A DNA stretch of 64,000 bases from Methylophaga muralis (lineage in GTDB: Bacteria; Pseudomonadota; Gammaproteobacteria; Nitrosococcales; Methylophagaceae), in assembly GCF_001720165.1 (NCBI RefSeq), contig NZ_MCRI01000004.1, positions 62,001-126,000 of the forward strand, written 5' to 3'. Position 1 is the stretch's first letter. Every line of letters begins with the position of its first letter. Of this stretch, positions 1-9,426 are shown in pieces. The position numbers and the translations under genes are program-made. The notes under the pieces were generated by a model. That model saw nothing but the letters and a program-made list of their open reading frames with translations, ran no database searches and was not told the DNA's origin.

Positions 1-74
1 ACCGTGCCAAGCAGATGCGGTTTTTACAATATCGGGGCTTTACTCATGAACAAATAACGGAAAGTTTGAACTGA
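1..74 (+). CDS. recX: RecX regulatory protein, C-terminal end (partial)
   Basis: Only the last 24 codons or so are present; the gene enters from the left edge and stops with TGA at 72-74. The readable tail, in the frame beginning at base 3, contains [13 protein letters not shown] and ends in a short ITESLN. The R-x-x-R-F-L-x-x-R-G-F pattern is the typical last helical repeat of RecX, which binds RecA filaments and limits their activity. recX directly upstream of alaS is the usual gammaproteobacterial order (recA-recX-alaS), which supports the call. The gap to alaS is only 4 bases, so the two are probably co-transcribed. Confidence 0.8.
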   Translation, partial: RAKQMRFLQYRGFTHEQITESLN

Positions 75-78
75 ACTA

Positions 79-2682
79 ATGAAAACGAGCGCTGATATAC
101 GCAAATTGTTTCTGGACTTCTTCGCTGACAAAGGTCACGAGGTGGTTTCCAGCAGTCCATTAATACCGGCCAATGATCCGACATTATTATTTACGAATGC
201 TGGAATGGTTCAGTTCAAAGAAGTGTTCCTGGGTCAGGAAACGCGAAAATACACTCGTGCAACAACAACTCAACGTTGTGTGCGCGCTGGTGGCAAACAT
301 AACGATCTGGAAAATGTTGGCTACACCGCTCGTCACCATACGTTCTTTGAAATGCTGGGTAACTTCAGTTTCGGTGATTATTTCAAACGCGAAGCGATTC
401 AATATGCCTGGGAATTTCTGACCGAAACCCTGCAACTGCCTGCCGAAAAATTATGGATCACCGTATTCGAAGAAGACGATGAAGCCGCTGATATCTGGTT
501 AAAAGAAATCGGCGTTGATGCTACTCGCTTCTCTCGCATCGGGGCTAAAGACAACTTCTGGTCAATGGGTGATACCGGTCCATGTGGTCCCTGCTCTGAA
601 ATATTTTTTGATCACGGCCCAGATGTAGCTGGCGGTCCGCCGGGCACACCAGAAGAAGATGGTGATCGATATATCGAGATCTGGAATCTGGTGTTCATGC
701 AGTTTAATCGCTCTGCCGACGGCACACTGACACCACTACCAAAACCATCAGTAGATACCGGCATGGGTCTGGAACGTCTGGCCGCCGTATTACAACACCA
801 ACACAATAACTACGATATCGATCTGTTCCAGAATCTGATTAAATCGATTCAGCAATTATCCGGAACTACCGATTCCAGCAATACATCACTTCGAGTTATT
901 GCCGATCATATCCGCTCATGTGCATTTATGGTGACCGATGGTGTGCAACCTTCCAATGAAGGCCGCGGTTATGTATTGCGCCGCATTATTCGTCGTGCCA
1001 TTCGCCATGGACATAAACTGGGTTTAAAAGAAGCTTTCTTCTACAAACTCGTTGCACCTTTGGTTGAGGAAATGGGCGAAGCCTTTCCGGAGCTTGCCAA
1101 AGCTCAGGCGATTGTCGAACAAGCACTTAAAATTGAAGAAGAACGCTTTGCCGATACGTTGGATAACGGCCTAAAAATTCTGGATCACGCTATTGATGAA
1201 ATGGCTGACAAAGAAATTCCTGGCGAAACCATTTTCCTGTTGTACGACACTTATGGTTTTCCAATTGATCTCACCGCTGATATCGCCCGTGAACGCGGAT
1301 TAACGATTGATGTTGCTGGCTTTGAACGTCATATGGAAGCCCAACGCACTCGTGCCCGTAGCGCCAGCCAATTCGGTGGAGGTTTGTCAGAAACACTGGT
1401 GATTGATGGTGAAACTGTTTTCTGTGGTTACGATCATGTGCGCCATGATGCCGTGATCACTGCCCTGCTGGTTGATGGCGAAAATGTCGACAAACTCCAC
1501 GCTGGTCAGCAAGGCATTATCGTTCTGGATCACACACCGTTTTATGCTGAATCCGGTGGTCAGATCGGTGATCAAGGTGAAATCAATACAGCGGGTGCTC
1601 ATTTCATCGTCAAAGACACTCGTAAACAAGGTAAAGCGTTCACCCATATCGGTGAATGTAAAAACGGTACCTTTGAAGTAGGCCAACCCGTTATAGCGCA
1701 TGTTGATGAACATAATCGTCAGGCAACCGCGCAAAATCATTCTGCCACTCACTTGTTACATGCCGCATTACGCACGGTACTTGGTGAACATGTCACCCAA
1801 AAAGGCTCATTGGTTGATTCACAACGCCTGCGTTTTGACTTTTCGCATTTTGAACCGGTTTCTGCTGAACAATTACGTGAAATAGAACGTTTAGTTAATC
1901 AACAAATCCGTGTTAACTATACCGTTGAAACACGTTTGATGCCGATTGAAAAAGCCCGTAAAAGCGGTGCGATGGCGCTTTTCGGTGAAAAATATGATGA
2001 AGAAGTTCGTGTACTTAGCATGGGCGACTTTTCGATTGAACTCTGCGGTGGCACCCATGTTGGGCGCACTGGAGATATCGGCTTACTGAAGATCACCAAT
2101 GAAACTGGAATCGCTTCTGGTGTTCGCCGTATCGAAGCTGTTACCGGTGAAGCTGCATTAAATTATATTGAACAATCTGAAAATCGCTTGAACAGCATTT
2201 CAGAAATGGTCAAAGCTAATGCAGATAATGTCGAAGAAAAAACTCAGCAATTGGTGCAACGCACCCGTCAGCTGGAAAAAGAACTGGAAGCGTTAAAGTC
2301 AAAACTAGCCAGCAGTGCTGGTTCCGACTTGGCTGCTTCAGCGACAGAAATCGGCTCAGTAAAAGTATTGGCCGCTAATCTGGAAGGGGCAGATCTGAAA
2401 AGCCTGCGTGATACCGTTGATCAACTAAAAAATAAACTGGGTAGTGCCGCGATTGTGCTGGCTGCAGTAGAAGGTGAAAAAATCACCTTAATTGCTGGTG
2501 TATCGAAAGATATTACCGATAAAATCCGCGCTGGCGATTTGGTATCCCATGTTGCTGCACAAGTCGGTGGTAAAGGCGGCGGCCGCCCAGATATGGCACA
2601 AGGCGGTGGTACCGAACCACAAAATTTAACTGCTGCACTCGACTCCGTCACCAGTTGGGTGGCATCTAAGCTGGAAAATTAA
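79..2682 (+). CDS. alaS: Alanyl-tRNA synthetase
   Basis: Charges tRNA-Ala with alanine in the cytoplasm and hydrolyses mischarged Ser/Gly-tRNA-Ala. At 867 residues it is full length for the family (E. coli about 876). The class II catalytic domain occupies roughly the first 460 residues, opening with the conserved [11 protein letters not shown] and containing [11 protein letters not shown]. The editing domain shows the zinc-type HxxxH motif (HSATH, about residue 554) and the paired C-G-G-T-H (about 656-660). A coiled coil and the glycine-rich DHHA1/C-Ala domain ([15 protein letters not shown]) close the protein. ATG at 79 follows recX by four bases. The next gene, lysC, begins three bases after the stop, so recX-alaS-lysC look like one transcription unit. 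Confidence 0.98.
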   Translation: MKTSADIRKLFLDFFADKGHEVVSSSPLIPANDPTLLFTNAGMVQFKEVFLGQETRKYTRATTTQRCVRAGGKHNDLENVGYTARHHTFFEMLGNFSFGDYFKREAIQYAWEFLTETLQLPAEKLWITVFEEDDEAADIWLKEIGVDATRFSRIGAKDNFWSMGDTGPCGPCSEIFFDHGPDVAGGPPGTPEEDGDRYIEIWNLVFMQFNRSADGTLTPLPKPSVDTGMGLERLAAVLQHQHNNYDIDLFQNLIKSIQQLSGTTDSSNTSLRVIADHIRSCAFMVTDGVQPSNEGRGYVLRRIIRRAIRHGHKLGLKEAFFYKLVAPLVEEMGEAFPELAKAQAIVEQALKIEEERFADTLDNGLKILDHAIDEMADKEIPGETIFLLYDTYGFPIDLTADIARERGLTIDVAGFERHMEAQRTRARSASQFGGGLSETLVIDGETVFCGYDHVRHDAVITALLVDGENVDKLHAGQQGIIVLDHTPFYAESGGQIGDQGEINTAGAHFIVKDTRKQGKAFTHIGECKNGTFEVGQPVIAHVDEHNRQATAQNHSATHLLHAALRTVLGEHVTQKGSLVDSQRLRFDFSHFEPVSAEQLREIERLVNQQIRVNYTVETRLMPIEKARKSGAMALFGEKYDEEVRVLSMGDFSIELCGGTHVGRTGDIGLLKITNETGIASGVRRIEAVTGEAALNYIEQSENRLNSISEMVKANADNVEEKTQQLVQRTRQLEKELEALKSKLASSAGSDLAASATEIGSVKVLAANLEGADLKSLRDTVDQLKNKLGSAAIVLAAVEGEKITLIAGVSKDITDKIRAGDLVSHVAAQVGGKGGGRPDMAQGGGTEPQNLTAALDSVTSWVASKLEN

Positions 2683-2685
2683 GTC

Positions 2686-3906
2686 ATGGCACTTATCGTA
2701 CAAAAATACGGCGGCACTTCAGTCGGTTCTGTTGAACGTATTCAAGAAGTCGCTAAAAAAGTTATTCAATATCGCAATGATGGTCACGATATCGTAGTTG
2801 TCGTTTCTGCTATGAGTGGTGAAACTAATCGTTTATTGGCTTTGGCGAAGGAAATTAATCCAGATCCACGTGGCCGTGAGCTGGACGTTTTGTTGTCAAC
2901 TGGCGAACAAGTAACTATCGCGCTGCTCAGCATGACATTGCAACAAATGGGTATGCCAGCACAGTCCTATACTGGATCACAAGTACGTATTCTCACCGAT
3001 GATGCTCATAACAAAGCGCGCATCATGCAAATCGATGATGAAAAAATGCGTCAAGATCTTAGCGACGGCAAAGTTGTCGTGGTCGCGGGGTTTCAAGGTT
3101 GTGATGAGCAAGGCAATATCACCACCCTCGGTCGTGGCGGCTCTGATACCACTGCTGTTGCATTAGCTGCTGCGTTAAAAGCTGATGAATGCCAAATTTA
3201 TACTGATGTGGATGGTGTCTATACCACCGATCCACGTGTTGTCCCGGAAGCTCGTCGACTAGATCGCATTACTTTTGAAGAAATGCTTGAAATGGCCAGC
3301 TTGGGCGCAAAAGTTTTGCAAATCCGCTCCGTCGAATTTGCTGGAAAATACAACGTGCCTTTACGCGTACTTTCATCTTTTACCGAAGGTGGCGGCACAT
3401 TAATTACGTCTGAGGAACCCTCAATGGAACAAGCGCTTATTTCAGGTATTGCCTTTAATCGCGACGAGGCAAAACTAACTATTCTAGGCGTGCCTGATCA
3501 ACCAGGTGTCGCACATAAGATTCTGGGTCCGATTGCCAAACAAAATATTGAAGTGGATATGATCATCCAGAACACCGGGCATGATTCCACTACCGATTTC
3601 ACATTCACAGTGCATCGCAATGATTATCAAACCGCGTTAAAACTACTTAAAGAAACATCCGTTTCATTAGCGGCTCGTGAAGTAACTGGTGATGAACATA
3701 TTGCAAAAATTTCACTGGTCGGTGTGGGCATGCGTTCACATGCAGGTATCGCCAGCACCATGTTTGAAACCTTGGCAAAAGAAAATATCAACATCAGCAT
3801 GATCTCCACATCAGAAATTAAGATTTCTGTGGTAGTTGACGAAAAATATCTGGAACTAGGTGTAAGGGCTTTACACAAGGCATTCCAGCTTGAACAGGGT
3901 AACTAA
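2686..3906 (+). CDS. lysC: Aspartate kinase with two ACT domains
   Basis: Phosphorylates aspartate, the first step to lysine, threonine, methionine and diaminopimelate. The 406-residue length fits the Pseudomonas/Bacillus LysC class rather than the longer E. coli enzymes. The kinase domain starts with KYGGTSVGS (residues 7-15) and has the [18 protein letters not shown] substrate/nucleotide motif near 150. Two tandem ACT domains fill the last 140 residues or so and include the [16 protein letters not shown] segment, the usual site of feedback control by lysine/threonine. The start lies three bases after alaS. The alaS-lysC-csrA order is conserved in several gammaproteobacteria. In some relatives an internal start yields a separate beta subunit; I cannot tell whether that happens here. 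Confidence 0.97.
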   Translation: MALIVQKYGGTSVGSVERIQEVAKKVIQYRNDGHDIVVVVSAMSGETNRLLALAKEINPDPRGRELDVLLSTGEQVTIALLSMTLQQMGMPAQSYTGSQVRILTDDAHNKARIMQIDDEKMRQDLSDGKVVVVAGFQGCDEQGNITTLGRGGSDTTAVALAAALKADECQIYTDVDGVYTTDPRVVPEARRLDRITFEEMLEMASLGAKVLQIRSVEFAGKYNVPLRVLSSFTEGGGTLITSEEPSMEQALISGIAFNRDEAKLTILGVPDQPGVAHKILGPIAKQNIEVDMIIQNTGHDSTTDFTFTVHRNDYQTALKLLKETSVSLAAREVTGDEHIAKISLVGVGMRSHAGIASTMFETLAKENINISMISTSEIKISVVVDEKYLELGVRALHKAFQLEQGN

Positions 3907-4051
3907 ACCATTGATATCAGGAAGTTTTTCCTATCGATAAGGTGTAGTTATCCTGATATACTTTTCCGCAGTAGTGACACACGGATAATTTATTGCTTGG
4001 TGCTGTCATAGAAGAAGGGAGACAAAGATCTCTCACATGGAATAAACGGAA

Positions 4052-4126
4052 CTGGCACGAGGCCTAGCTCAAGAAAGGAGTCTTAAATCTCCTCCCCTCG
4101 GTGCCAGAATTTATACTGCAAGGGGA
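4052..4126 (+). promoter_or_regulatory. csrA leader: bulged hairpin and CsrA-like GGA motifs over the ribosome binding site
   Basis: The 225-base gap before csrA contains a long hairpin: CTGGCACGAGG (4052-4062) pairs with 4096-4107 over 11 base pairs with one bulged G at 4100. A small inner hairpin AGGAG/CTCCT occupies 4076-4093. No T-run follows, so it is not a classical terminator. The csrA Shine-Dalgarno AAGGGGA (4120-4126) itself contains GGA, the core CsrA recognition triplet, and further GGA triplets occur at 4039 and 4048 and in the inner hairpin. In E. coli CsrA represses its own translation by binding such sites. Autoregulation here is inference from that precedent. Confidence 0.5.
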
Positions 4127-4131
4127 AAAAC

Positions 4132-4317
4132 ATGTTAATACTTACACGTCGCGTTGGAGAGTCTCTCATCATCGGTGATGATGTCGTTGTAAACGTTCTT
4201 GGTGTCAAAGGTAATCAAGTCCGAATCGGTGTTGATGCACCAAAAGATGTCACAGTTCATCGTGAAGAAATTTACGATCGTATTCAAGCAGAAAAAGATC
4301 AATCAAACGCAGGTTAA
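4132..4317 (+). CDS. csrA: Carbon storage regulator CsrA (RsmA)
   Basis: A 61-residue RNA-binding protein that dimerises through interleaved beta strands and binds GGA-containing hairpins, mostly to block translation initiation. It controls carbon flow, motility and biofilm genes, often together with c-di-GMP. The sequence begins with the family signature [17 protein letters not shown] and keeps [11 protein letters not shown] and the VHREEI segment with the RNA-contacting arginine. The length is typical. ATG at 4132 sits behind AAGGGGA with suitable spacing. It follows lysC and precedes tRNA-Ser, as in Pseudomonas. Two diguanylate cyclase genes elsewhere in the window could belong to the same regulatory sphere, but nothing here proves it. 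Confidence 0.98.
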   Translation: MLILTRRVGESLIIGDDVVVNVLGVKGNQVRIGVDAPKDVTVHREEIYDRIQAEKDQSNAG

Positions 4318-4350
4318 TTGATTAATTCGACTAGCCAAAATCATCACAGC

Positions 4351-4359
4351 TGGTATAAT
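4351..4359 (+). promoter_or_regulatory. Extended -10 promoter for the tRNA genes
   Basis: TGGTATAAT is a perfect -10 hexamer (TATAAT, 4354-4359) preceded by the TGN extension. It stands 12 bases before the first tRNA base, appropriate for transcription starting just before tRNA-Ser. No good -35 hexamer lies 17 bases upstream, as is common for extended -10 promoters. Confidence 0.65.
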
Positions 4360-4371
4360 GGCCGGCTTGAT

Positions 4372-4461
4372 GGAGAGCTGGCCGAGCGGCTGAAGGCGCG
4401 CCCCTGCTAAGGGCGTATAGGTTAACCCCTATCGAGGGTTCGAATCCCTCGCTCTCCGCCA
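4372..4461 (+). tRNA. tRNA-Ser (GCT anticodon)
   Basis: The 90-base cloverleaf has acceptor arms GGAGAGC and GCTCTCC, a G discriminator and an encoded CCA. The anticodon stem-loop CCCTGCTAAGGG gives anticodon GCT, reading AGC/AGT serine codons. The long variable arm (around GTATAGGTTAACCCCTAT) is diagnostic of a class II serine tRNA. The T arm GGGTTCGAATCCC is canonical. It sits between csrA and tRNA-Arg, matching the Pseudomonas-type order. Confidence 0.97.
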
Positions 4462-4522
4462 AATTTTTATTAATTTATCCTTGTGATAATCAGTAAAAAA
4501 CAGTAAAATTTCACGCTTTAAA

Positions 4523-4599
4523 GCGCCTGTAGCTCAGCTGGATAGAGTACCTGGCTACGAACCAGGCGGTCGCACGTTCGAATCGTGCCAGGCGCACCA
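4523..4599 (+). tRNA. tRNA-Arg (ACG anticodon)
   Basis: A 77-base cloverleaf with acceptor arms GCGCCTG/CAGGCGC, an A discriminator and encoded CCA. The anticodon arm CTGGCTACGAACCAG carries ACG, whose A34 is normally deaminated to inosine so that CGU, CGC and CGA are read. The D arm AGCTCAGCTGGATAGAG and T arm CGTTCGAATCG are standard. It is probably co-transcribed with tRNA-Ser 61 bases upstream and is followed at once by a strong terminator. Confidence 0.97.
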
Positions 4600-4616
4600 A
4601 AAATTGAAATACAATC

Positions 4617-4650
4617 AAGCAGTTATCATTAATTTGATAACTGCTTTTTT
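4617..4650 (+). terminator. Rho-independent terminator after tRNA-Arg
   Basis: A 12-bp stem AAGCAGTTATCA / TGATAACTGCTT (4617-4628 with 4635-4646), a 6-base loop and a run of T to 4650. It lies 18 bases after the tRNA-Arg CCA and would end the csrA/tRNA transcript. Confidence 0.9.
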
Positions 4651-4695
4651 GTTTATTTTGTATTGATTCCTTATTTAACTCTATATTTCCCAGCT

Positions 4696-5100
4696 TTATC
4701 TAAAATGACCAACCATTTCACAAGCATTATCACGGTGCATTTTATGTTCTGGCAATTTTGATTTAGCTAATTGTTCCTGCCAAAACTCGCAAGTTTCGAT
4801 GGCCTGTCTCAAACCAGCCTGTCTCTTTTGGTTTTCAATATCTCTAATTCTGACTTGTTCACGATTAATTTTTCCTTGGGCATCCATTCTCAATTTCATT
4901 TTTTCGGTTTCAGATTCTATGGATTTAGCAATTTGATAAATTTCCCAATAACTAATGGTGCGTTCGACGCCAATCGTTGCAACATTTCCAATAAATACAC
5001 CAAAAGAAATCACCAATAGCCATTGAATTAAATTCGGCTTTTTATCTTGAGGTTGCCATTTTCTTTGTGCCTTAGCATCTGCGTGCATCTTAACTTCCAT
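4696..5100 (-). CDS. Hypothetical single-pass membrane protein with coiled coil
   Basis: I do not recognise a family. The 134 residues show a short charged N-terminus, one membrane segment (about residues 24-46, beginning LIQWLLVISFGVFIG), then about 60 residues of strongly charged helix (repeated E/K/R/Q, likely coiled coil) ending with two or three cysteines (ETCEFW, NACEM). The ATG at 5100 follows AAGGA at good spacing. It lies alone, convergent with the tRNA terminator on one side and 170 bases downstream of a diguanylate cyclase on the other. The topology suggests an inner-membrane anchored scaffold, but no function can be assigned. Confidence 0.6.
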   Translation of the reverse strand: MEVKMHADAKAQRKWQPQDKKPNLIQWLLVISFGVFIGNVATIGVERTISYWEIYQIAKSIESETEKMKLRMDAQGKINREQVRIRDIENQKRQAGLRQAIETCEFWQEQLAKSKLPEHKMHRDNACEMVGHFR

Positions 5101-5273
5101 GTTTAATTCCTTTTTAGTTGTCAGTGATTGATAACTTTAAATGTAGTTAGTTTTTGTCCTGTCGTAATACCGGATTAATAACTTTCCGCTTTCGTTAATA
5201 ACATGTTCTGTTATGTAGGAACTGCGAGCTTATTGATAGCTAGTTCGCAAGCAGAAGTTAAGATTGGCTCAAG

Positions 5274-7064
5274 TTAACGATCAGTCAATTTGACTTCATA
5301 CATGCGTTTATCAGCTGTGTTTATTAACTCATCTGCTGATGTTGCATCTTGAGGGCATGAAGCCATTCCGATACTGGCTGTGACACAAAGTCTGTTACCC
5401 AGATAAACAAGCGGTTTTTGAATTGCATCAGCGATGGTTTCTATAACACGCTGTGCTTGGGCTGGTGAGGTTTCTGGTAACAAAACTGCAAATTCGTCGC
5501 CACCCAATCTTGCTAATGTATCTGTCTGCCGCAGGATACTAAGTAGATGATTCGCCGTATGCTTGAGGATCTCATCTCCCGCATGGTGGCCGTAGTTGTC
5601 ATTAATCGCTTTAAATCCATTTAAGTCGATGAACAGAATGGTAAATTCGCGTTTGTTTCGACGATAATCCTGAATGAGTTTATTGATAAACTCAAAAAAC
5701 ATCAGACGATTTGCTAGTCCGGTTAAACCATCGTGATAAGCCTGCCATTCCAGTTTGCTTTCGGCCTCACGTCTGCTGGTGATATCAATAATAAACGCTA
5801 ATACATGTTTATCATCCAATGCAGTTAAGCGTTCCAGAAAGTAATATTCTTTGCCTTCTACCATCAATGGATATTCAAGTGTTGCCGGTTCACCAGTAAG
5901 CACCGTACTGGCCATCAAAGCTAATTTTTTCTCAACCAATTCAGGCTCTAATACTTCGCTGATATTCAATCCATTTAACTTATCTGCCGACATGAGCAAA
6001 GGAAAACTTTCTTCAACTTCGTAATCAATAATAGTACCGTCTATTCGCATTGTGAGCAGCAGATCAGGCATGGCATCAATAATGGCTTTATTGCGTTGAT
6101 TGAGAACAGCCAACAGCTGTCTGGATTCAATCTGTTTGAGTAGTTGATAACCTAAAATCATTAATAACAGCGAGAAAGCCAGCAAGATGATGATATTTCG
6201 TTTGACCATCTGGTTTTGATAACGCTGAATCAACTGGTTAGATGGGGTAAGGTTTTCCGCAACTATGGAATACATTCCCCATTTGTCGAGAAACTGAAAA
6301 TCACACTGCGCATTGTCATCCAATTTAATACGATAGATGCCAAGATCAGTCGATGTCTGATATTTATTGTCCTTGCATAGACTGTAAACATCACCTTTTT
6401 GCAGACCATCAGCAAGATTGGAAGACCAGATAAGTTTGCCAAACTGATCGGTTAGTACAGCTGAAATATTTTTATTATTGGTAATTTTTCCAAGCTGAGC
6501 AGTCAGAGCTTCACTTGTTAATGTGGTAACTGCCACCCCCAAGAATTCGCCTTCTGGGTTTCGAATGGGATAACTCATCGCAATATATAAAGCACTTTCC
6601 TGAATAACGGATTGTCTGGGTGAGGAAATAAAAAAATTTATTTGATTACTTTTTAAATGCTCTGCAAAGTAATCCCGTAAGGAAATTGGCGGTTGATAGC
6701 CTACTCTAGTAGAAAACGTAACCTCACCCTTACTATCAGCAATAGTGATATGCCATATGGACGGGTTTAAATTTTTTAACCTCATAGCAAATGCTGATAC
6801 TTGCTTTGGGGATTCAACCGATAACGACCCGAGCTGTTTAAGATTTGCCGCTAAAAAAGAAAATTCTTTATCAATCAGCTCTGCTTGCAAAGCCGATGAC
6901 ATGCTGACACGCTGAGATATCTGGGAATGAATCGAGCTTTGATAGCCAGAAACTTGTTGATGGTAGAAAAAGCGTAAACTTAACGCACCGATAAACCATA
7001 AGCACACCATCACAAACACAATAAAGGTGCGATTAAAAAACCATTTTTCAACGTGTTTGCTCAT
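5274..7064 (-). CDS. Membrane-anchored sensor diguanylate cyclase (extracytoplasmic sensor-PAS-GGDEF)
   Basis: Makes cyclic di-GMP from two GTP. A first membrane segment (FIVFVMVCLWFIGALSL) precedes about 270 periplasmic residues resembling a double-Cache sensor. A second segment (IIILLAFSLLLMILGYQLL) follows, then a PAS-like domain (KAIIDAMPDLLLTMRIDG) and the GGDEF domain. The active-site GGDEF is intact at about 521-525, and the product-inhibition site RxxD (RQTD) stands nine residues before it, so an active, feedback-inhibited enzyme is expected. I chose ATG at 7064; an upstream TTG at 7160 would add 32 residues but has no better ribosome site. There is no EAL domain. The sensed ligand is unknown. 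Confidence 0.9.
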   Translation of the reverse strand: MSKHVEKWFFNRTFIVFVMVCLWFIGALSLRFFYHQQVSGYQSSIHSQISQRVSMSSALQAELIDKEFSFLAANLKQLGSLSVESPKQVSAFAMRLKNLNPSIWHITIADSKGEVTFSTRVGYQPPISLRDYFAEHLKSNQINFFISSPRQSVIQESALYIAMSYPIRNPEGEFLGVAVTTLTSEALTAQLGKITNNKNISAVLTDQFGKLIWSSNLADGLQKGDVYSLCKDNKYQTSTDLGIYRIKLDDNAQCDFQFLDKWGMYSIVAENLTPSNQLIQRYQNQMVKRNIIILLAFSLLLMILGYQLLKQIESRQLLAVLNQRNKAIIDAMPDLLLTMRIDGTIIDYEVEESFPLLMSADKLNGLNISEVLEPELVEKKLALMASTVLTGEPATLEYPLMVEGKEYYFLERLTALDDKHVLAFIIDITSRREAESKLEWQAYHDGLTGLANRLMFFEFINKLIQDYRRNKREFTILFIDLNGFKAINDNYGHHAGDEILKHTANHLLSILRQTDTLARLGGDEFAVLLPETSPAQAQRVIETIADAIQKPLVYLGNRLCVTASIGMASCPQDATSADELINTADKRMYEVKLTDR

Positions 7065-7233
7065 ATGTTCAGAGTAGCGCGATGTTAATAAAACCGCACT
7101 AAAAAACACTTTAAAATTCGGATGGTTGCGCACATTTTTGATAAAACACCTGTTAAGCAATATTGAGTATTATCGGACGAATACTGAAATACTTAATTGG
7201 CTGAATAAACTAGATTAATCGAATGTGATGAAT

Positions 7234-8736
7234 TCAATTATTTTTTAGACAGGCAATGCTTTTACATAACACCTTCAAATTCTCTTGCAGTAAGGTATTT
7301 AAGTTTTTGTTTATACCATGCACCGCCTTCATTAATCGAAATGCTGCCCAATAATACGATCTGGTTGAAAGCTTAGTATTGCTATGAGAAATGGTTGCCG
7401 AATTGACATCAAACTGTTTGATACTAAACTCAGGGTATTTATCACTATTATTGGCCAACTGTTGGGATATCGGCGTTTTTGGCATTAATGTAAAGCGGTT
7501 TAGCATGATGCGTTCAATATACGGAGTATGCTTGGCAATAAACTCTGTAGTTAAGTCTACATCAGCTACCTCCTCGCCCGGGTAACCAATTATGGCTGTC
7601 ATCCGAACACTTATTCCCGCTTCATGAGCATCTTGTAAAAACCGGGATAATCTATCTAGCTTTATACCTTTTGCCATTTGCTTAAGCATTCGAGCACTGC
7701 CCGATTCCAGACCACAGGTAATTCTGACTAGACCGGCTTTAGCGGCTTTTTGTAAATCAGCTTTTGATAAACCGTTGTCCATCCGTGAATCGACATGAAT
7801 CGAAGCCGTCCACAGTGCATTGGGAAATTCTTTGGGGATGCGCTCGATCAATTCACGCCACAAAAATAAATCTGAATTAAGTTTCAAATCGAGAAATACA
7901 AATAATTTCGTAGCAAATTGAGCACTTTGGAAACGCATTTCATCTATAACATTTTCAATGGATCGGCTACGAAAAGTTCTGCCGGAGGCGCTGCTAACAT
8001 CCGAACAAAAAGTACAAATATCCCATTCACAACCACGTCCGGTCATCAAGGGTATAACTTTATTGGGATAGGCGTGCCATGGAAAATCTGAAAAATCAGG
8101 GAAAGGGAGTTGATCCAATGCCACTAACGGCGGTGCTACGTCGACCATCTGCTGTGTCGGTTTGTATAAACCACGATACGCAGAAATATCTTTACCAGCC
8201 AGCACATCGTTAATTAACGAAATTAAATGCGGTTCTGGTTCTCCAGCATAAACCGCTGAAACACCTGGGATGTTATGCCATAACGCCGCAACTTCTGGAT
8301 GCACAAAAGCACTGCCACCGATAATGACCGGAATCCCTCGCTGCTGACAGATTTCACCGATTGCATAGCTTATGTCGTAATACATGGTGTAAGCAGAAAT
8401 GAGCACCACGTCCGGCGTGTTGTTTAATAACTCGTCTAGATATTCCAATATGACTTTTTTATCTTCTGAGCCACCGGGATGAAATATTTGCTGAATAATT
8501 TTGCGAATACGTTTGAGCGTCTTGTTTGGAGTAACTGCAGTCCAGTGTTTCAGGAAATTGAGATAAAGCTCCCTTCGCCTGGCTTGGGTCAGTCGTGGAT
8601 AGCCTGCTACACCCTTAGCAAATGGTGAGAGAATATCTACATCAATCTGATTTGTTCGCAGCACGCTTGTCAGGTAACCCACTGATAACGTGGGGTAGCG
8701 TGAGAAATTGTTTAAGTCGATGACCAGCGCACGCAT
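7234..8736 (-). CDS. B12-binding radical SAM protein
   Basis: The N-terminal 185 residues or so form a cobalamin-binding Rossmann-like domain (VVLISAYTMYYDISYAIGEI; IIGGSAFVHPEV). The following TIM-barrel carries the radical SAM cluster ligands as C236-x4-C241-x2-C244 (CEWDICTFC), one residue longer than the classical CxxxCxxC, a variation seen in some B12-radical SAM groups. The later SIHVDSRM, CGLESGSARMLKQM and AIIGYPGEE segments are typical of the class. Such enzymes methylate or rearrange unreactive carbons in peptides, lipids or cofactors; the substrate cannot be read from sequence. No precursor peptide or partner gene is adjacent. The start ATG at 8736 lies behind AAGGAAG. Confidence 0.85.
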   Translation of the reverse strand: MRALVIDLNNFSRYPTLSVGYLTSVLRTNQIDVDILSPFAKGVAGYPRLTQARRRELYLNFLKHWTAVTPNKTLKRIRKIIQQIFHPGGSEDKKVILEYLDELLNNTPDVVLISAYTMYYDISYAIGEICQQRGIPVIIGGSAFVHPEVAALWHNIPGVSAVYAGEPEPHLISLINDVLAGKDISAYRGLYKPTQQMVDVAPPLVALDQLPFPDFSDFPWHAYPNKVIPLMTGRGCEWDICTFCSDVSSASGRTFRSRSIENVIDEMRFQSAQFATKLFVFLDLKLNSDLFLWRELIERIPKEFPNALWTASIHVDSRMDNGLSKADLQKAAKAGLVRITCGLESGSARMLKQMAKGIKLDRLSRFLQDAHEAGISVRMTAIIGYPGEEVADVDLTTEFIAKHTPYIERIMLNRFTLMPKTPISQQLANNSDKYPEFSIKQFDVNSATISHSNTKLSTRSYYWAAFRLMKAVHGINKNLNTLLQENLKVLCKSIACLKNN

Positions 8737-8805
8737 ATCGCTTCCTTGTAGTGATGAGTGGCACAGCTTTACTACATCCTACAACGAAAATTTAATTTTG
8801 CTATA

Positions 8806-8854
8806 TAAAAATCAGGCTAATTAACAGTGCCAACTTCACACTTTTAATTAGCCT
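8806..8854 (-). terminator. Rho-independent terminator, minus strand, after glutathione peroxidase
   Basis: Perfect 11-bp inverted repeat AGGCTAATTAA (8814-8824) / TTAATTAGCCT (8844-8854) with a 19-base loop. Read on the minus strand it is followed within three bases by five T (8807-8811). It sits 36 bases beyond the peroxidase stop codon. Confidence 0.75.
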
Positions 8855-8889
8855 TGTTTGAATCGCTTTAGATCAGTAGTAGTTGACTG

Positions 8890-9426
8890 TTACAACAAAG
8901 ATTCAATCGCATCAGTGAGCTTTTTGTCACTCGGTTCAACTTTGCTTGGAAAAGCGGCGACAACTTTGCCGTCTTTGTTGATCAGATATTTACTGAAATT
9001 CCATCCGGGCTGTTCACTCTGGCGATTAATTTCCTGAAACACCGGGTTCGCTTTCTGACCAGTCACAAAACTCGGCGCGATCATAGTGAATGTGACACCA
9101 AAATTTTCCCGGCAAACCCGCTCGGCTTCTGCTTCGTCTTTGGCTTCTTGATTAAAGTCATTGCTGGCAAAACCAACTACCATCAAACCACTTTCTTGAT
9201 ATTTCTGATGTAAAGCCTCCAAACCTTCAAACTGTTTGGTATAGCCACAATGACTCGCTGTATTAACCACAAGTAATGCTTTGCCATTGGCAACTCTACA
9301 AAGGTTCACAGTTTCATTGGAATGCAGTTTAGGAAGTTCGTAGTTAAGAAACTCAGGGCAGGATTCTTCTGCTTGAGCTGAAAAAGATAGCATTAAACTT
9401 GAAATCAGTAAGAATAAAATACGCAT
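8890..9426 (-). CDS. Exported glutathione-peroxidase-family thiol peroxidase
   Basis: Reduces hydroperoxides with thiols. The first 19 residues (MRILFLLISSLMLSFSAQA) are a Sec signal peptide with an AQA cleavage site, so it should be periplasmic. The peroxidatic cysteine is Cys60 in NTASHCGYT, the position of selenocysteine in animal GPx. Cys105 (RVCRENFGV) is at the place of the resolving cysteine of thioredoxin-dependent bacterial GPx. Trp142-Asn143 (GWNFSKYL) complete the usual site. The catalytic glutamine of the NQF motif is replaced by Asp90 (ASNDF). The 178-residue length is normal for the family including a signal peptide. It stands alone, with its own terminator. Confidence 0.88.
   Translation of the reverse strand: MRILFLLISSLMLSFSAQAEESCPEFLNYELPKLHSNETVNLCRVANGKALLVVNTASHCGYTKQFEGLEALHQKYQESGLMVVGFASNDFNQEAKDEAEAERVCRENFGVTFTMIAPSFVTGQKANPVFQEINRQSEQPGWNFSKYLINKDGKVVAAFPSKVEPSDKKLTDAIESLL

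Noticed and set aside
1387-1752. Minus-strand 121-residue frame within alaS
   Set aside because: Opposite to the alaS catalytic and editing region, which is fully conserved; a coding shadow.
4052-4107. Terminator between lysC and csrA
   Set aside because: The strong hairpin is not followed by a T-run and lies directly before the csrA ribosome site, so a leader structure is more likely.
4372-4599. Genomic island insertion at the tRNA genes
   Set aside because: No integrase, attachment repeat or change in gene character follows the tRNA-Arg gene.
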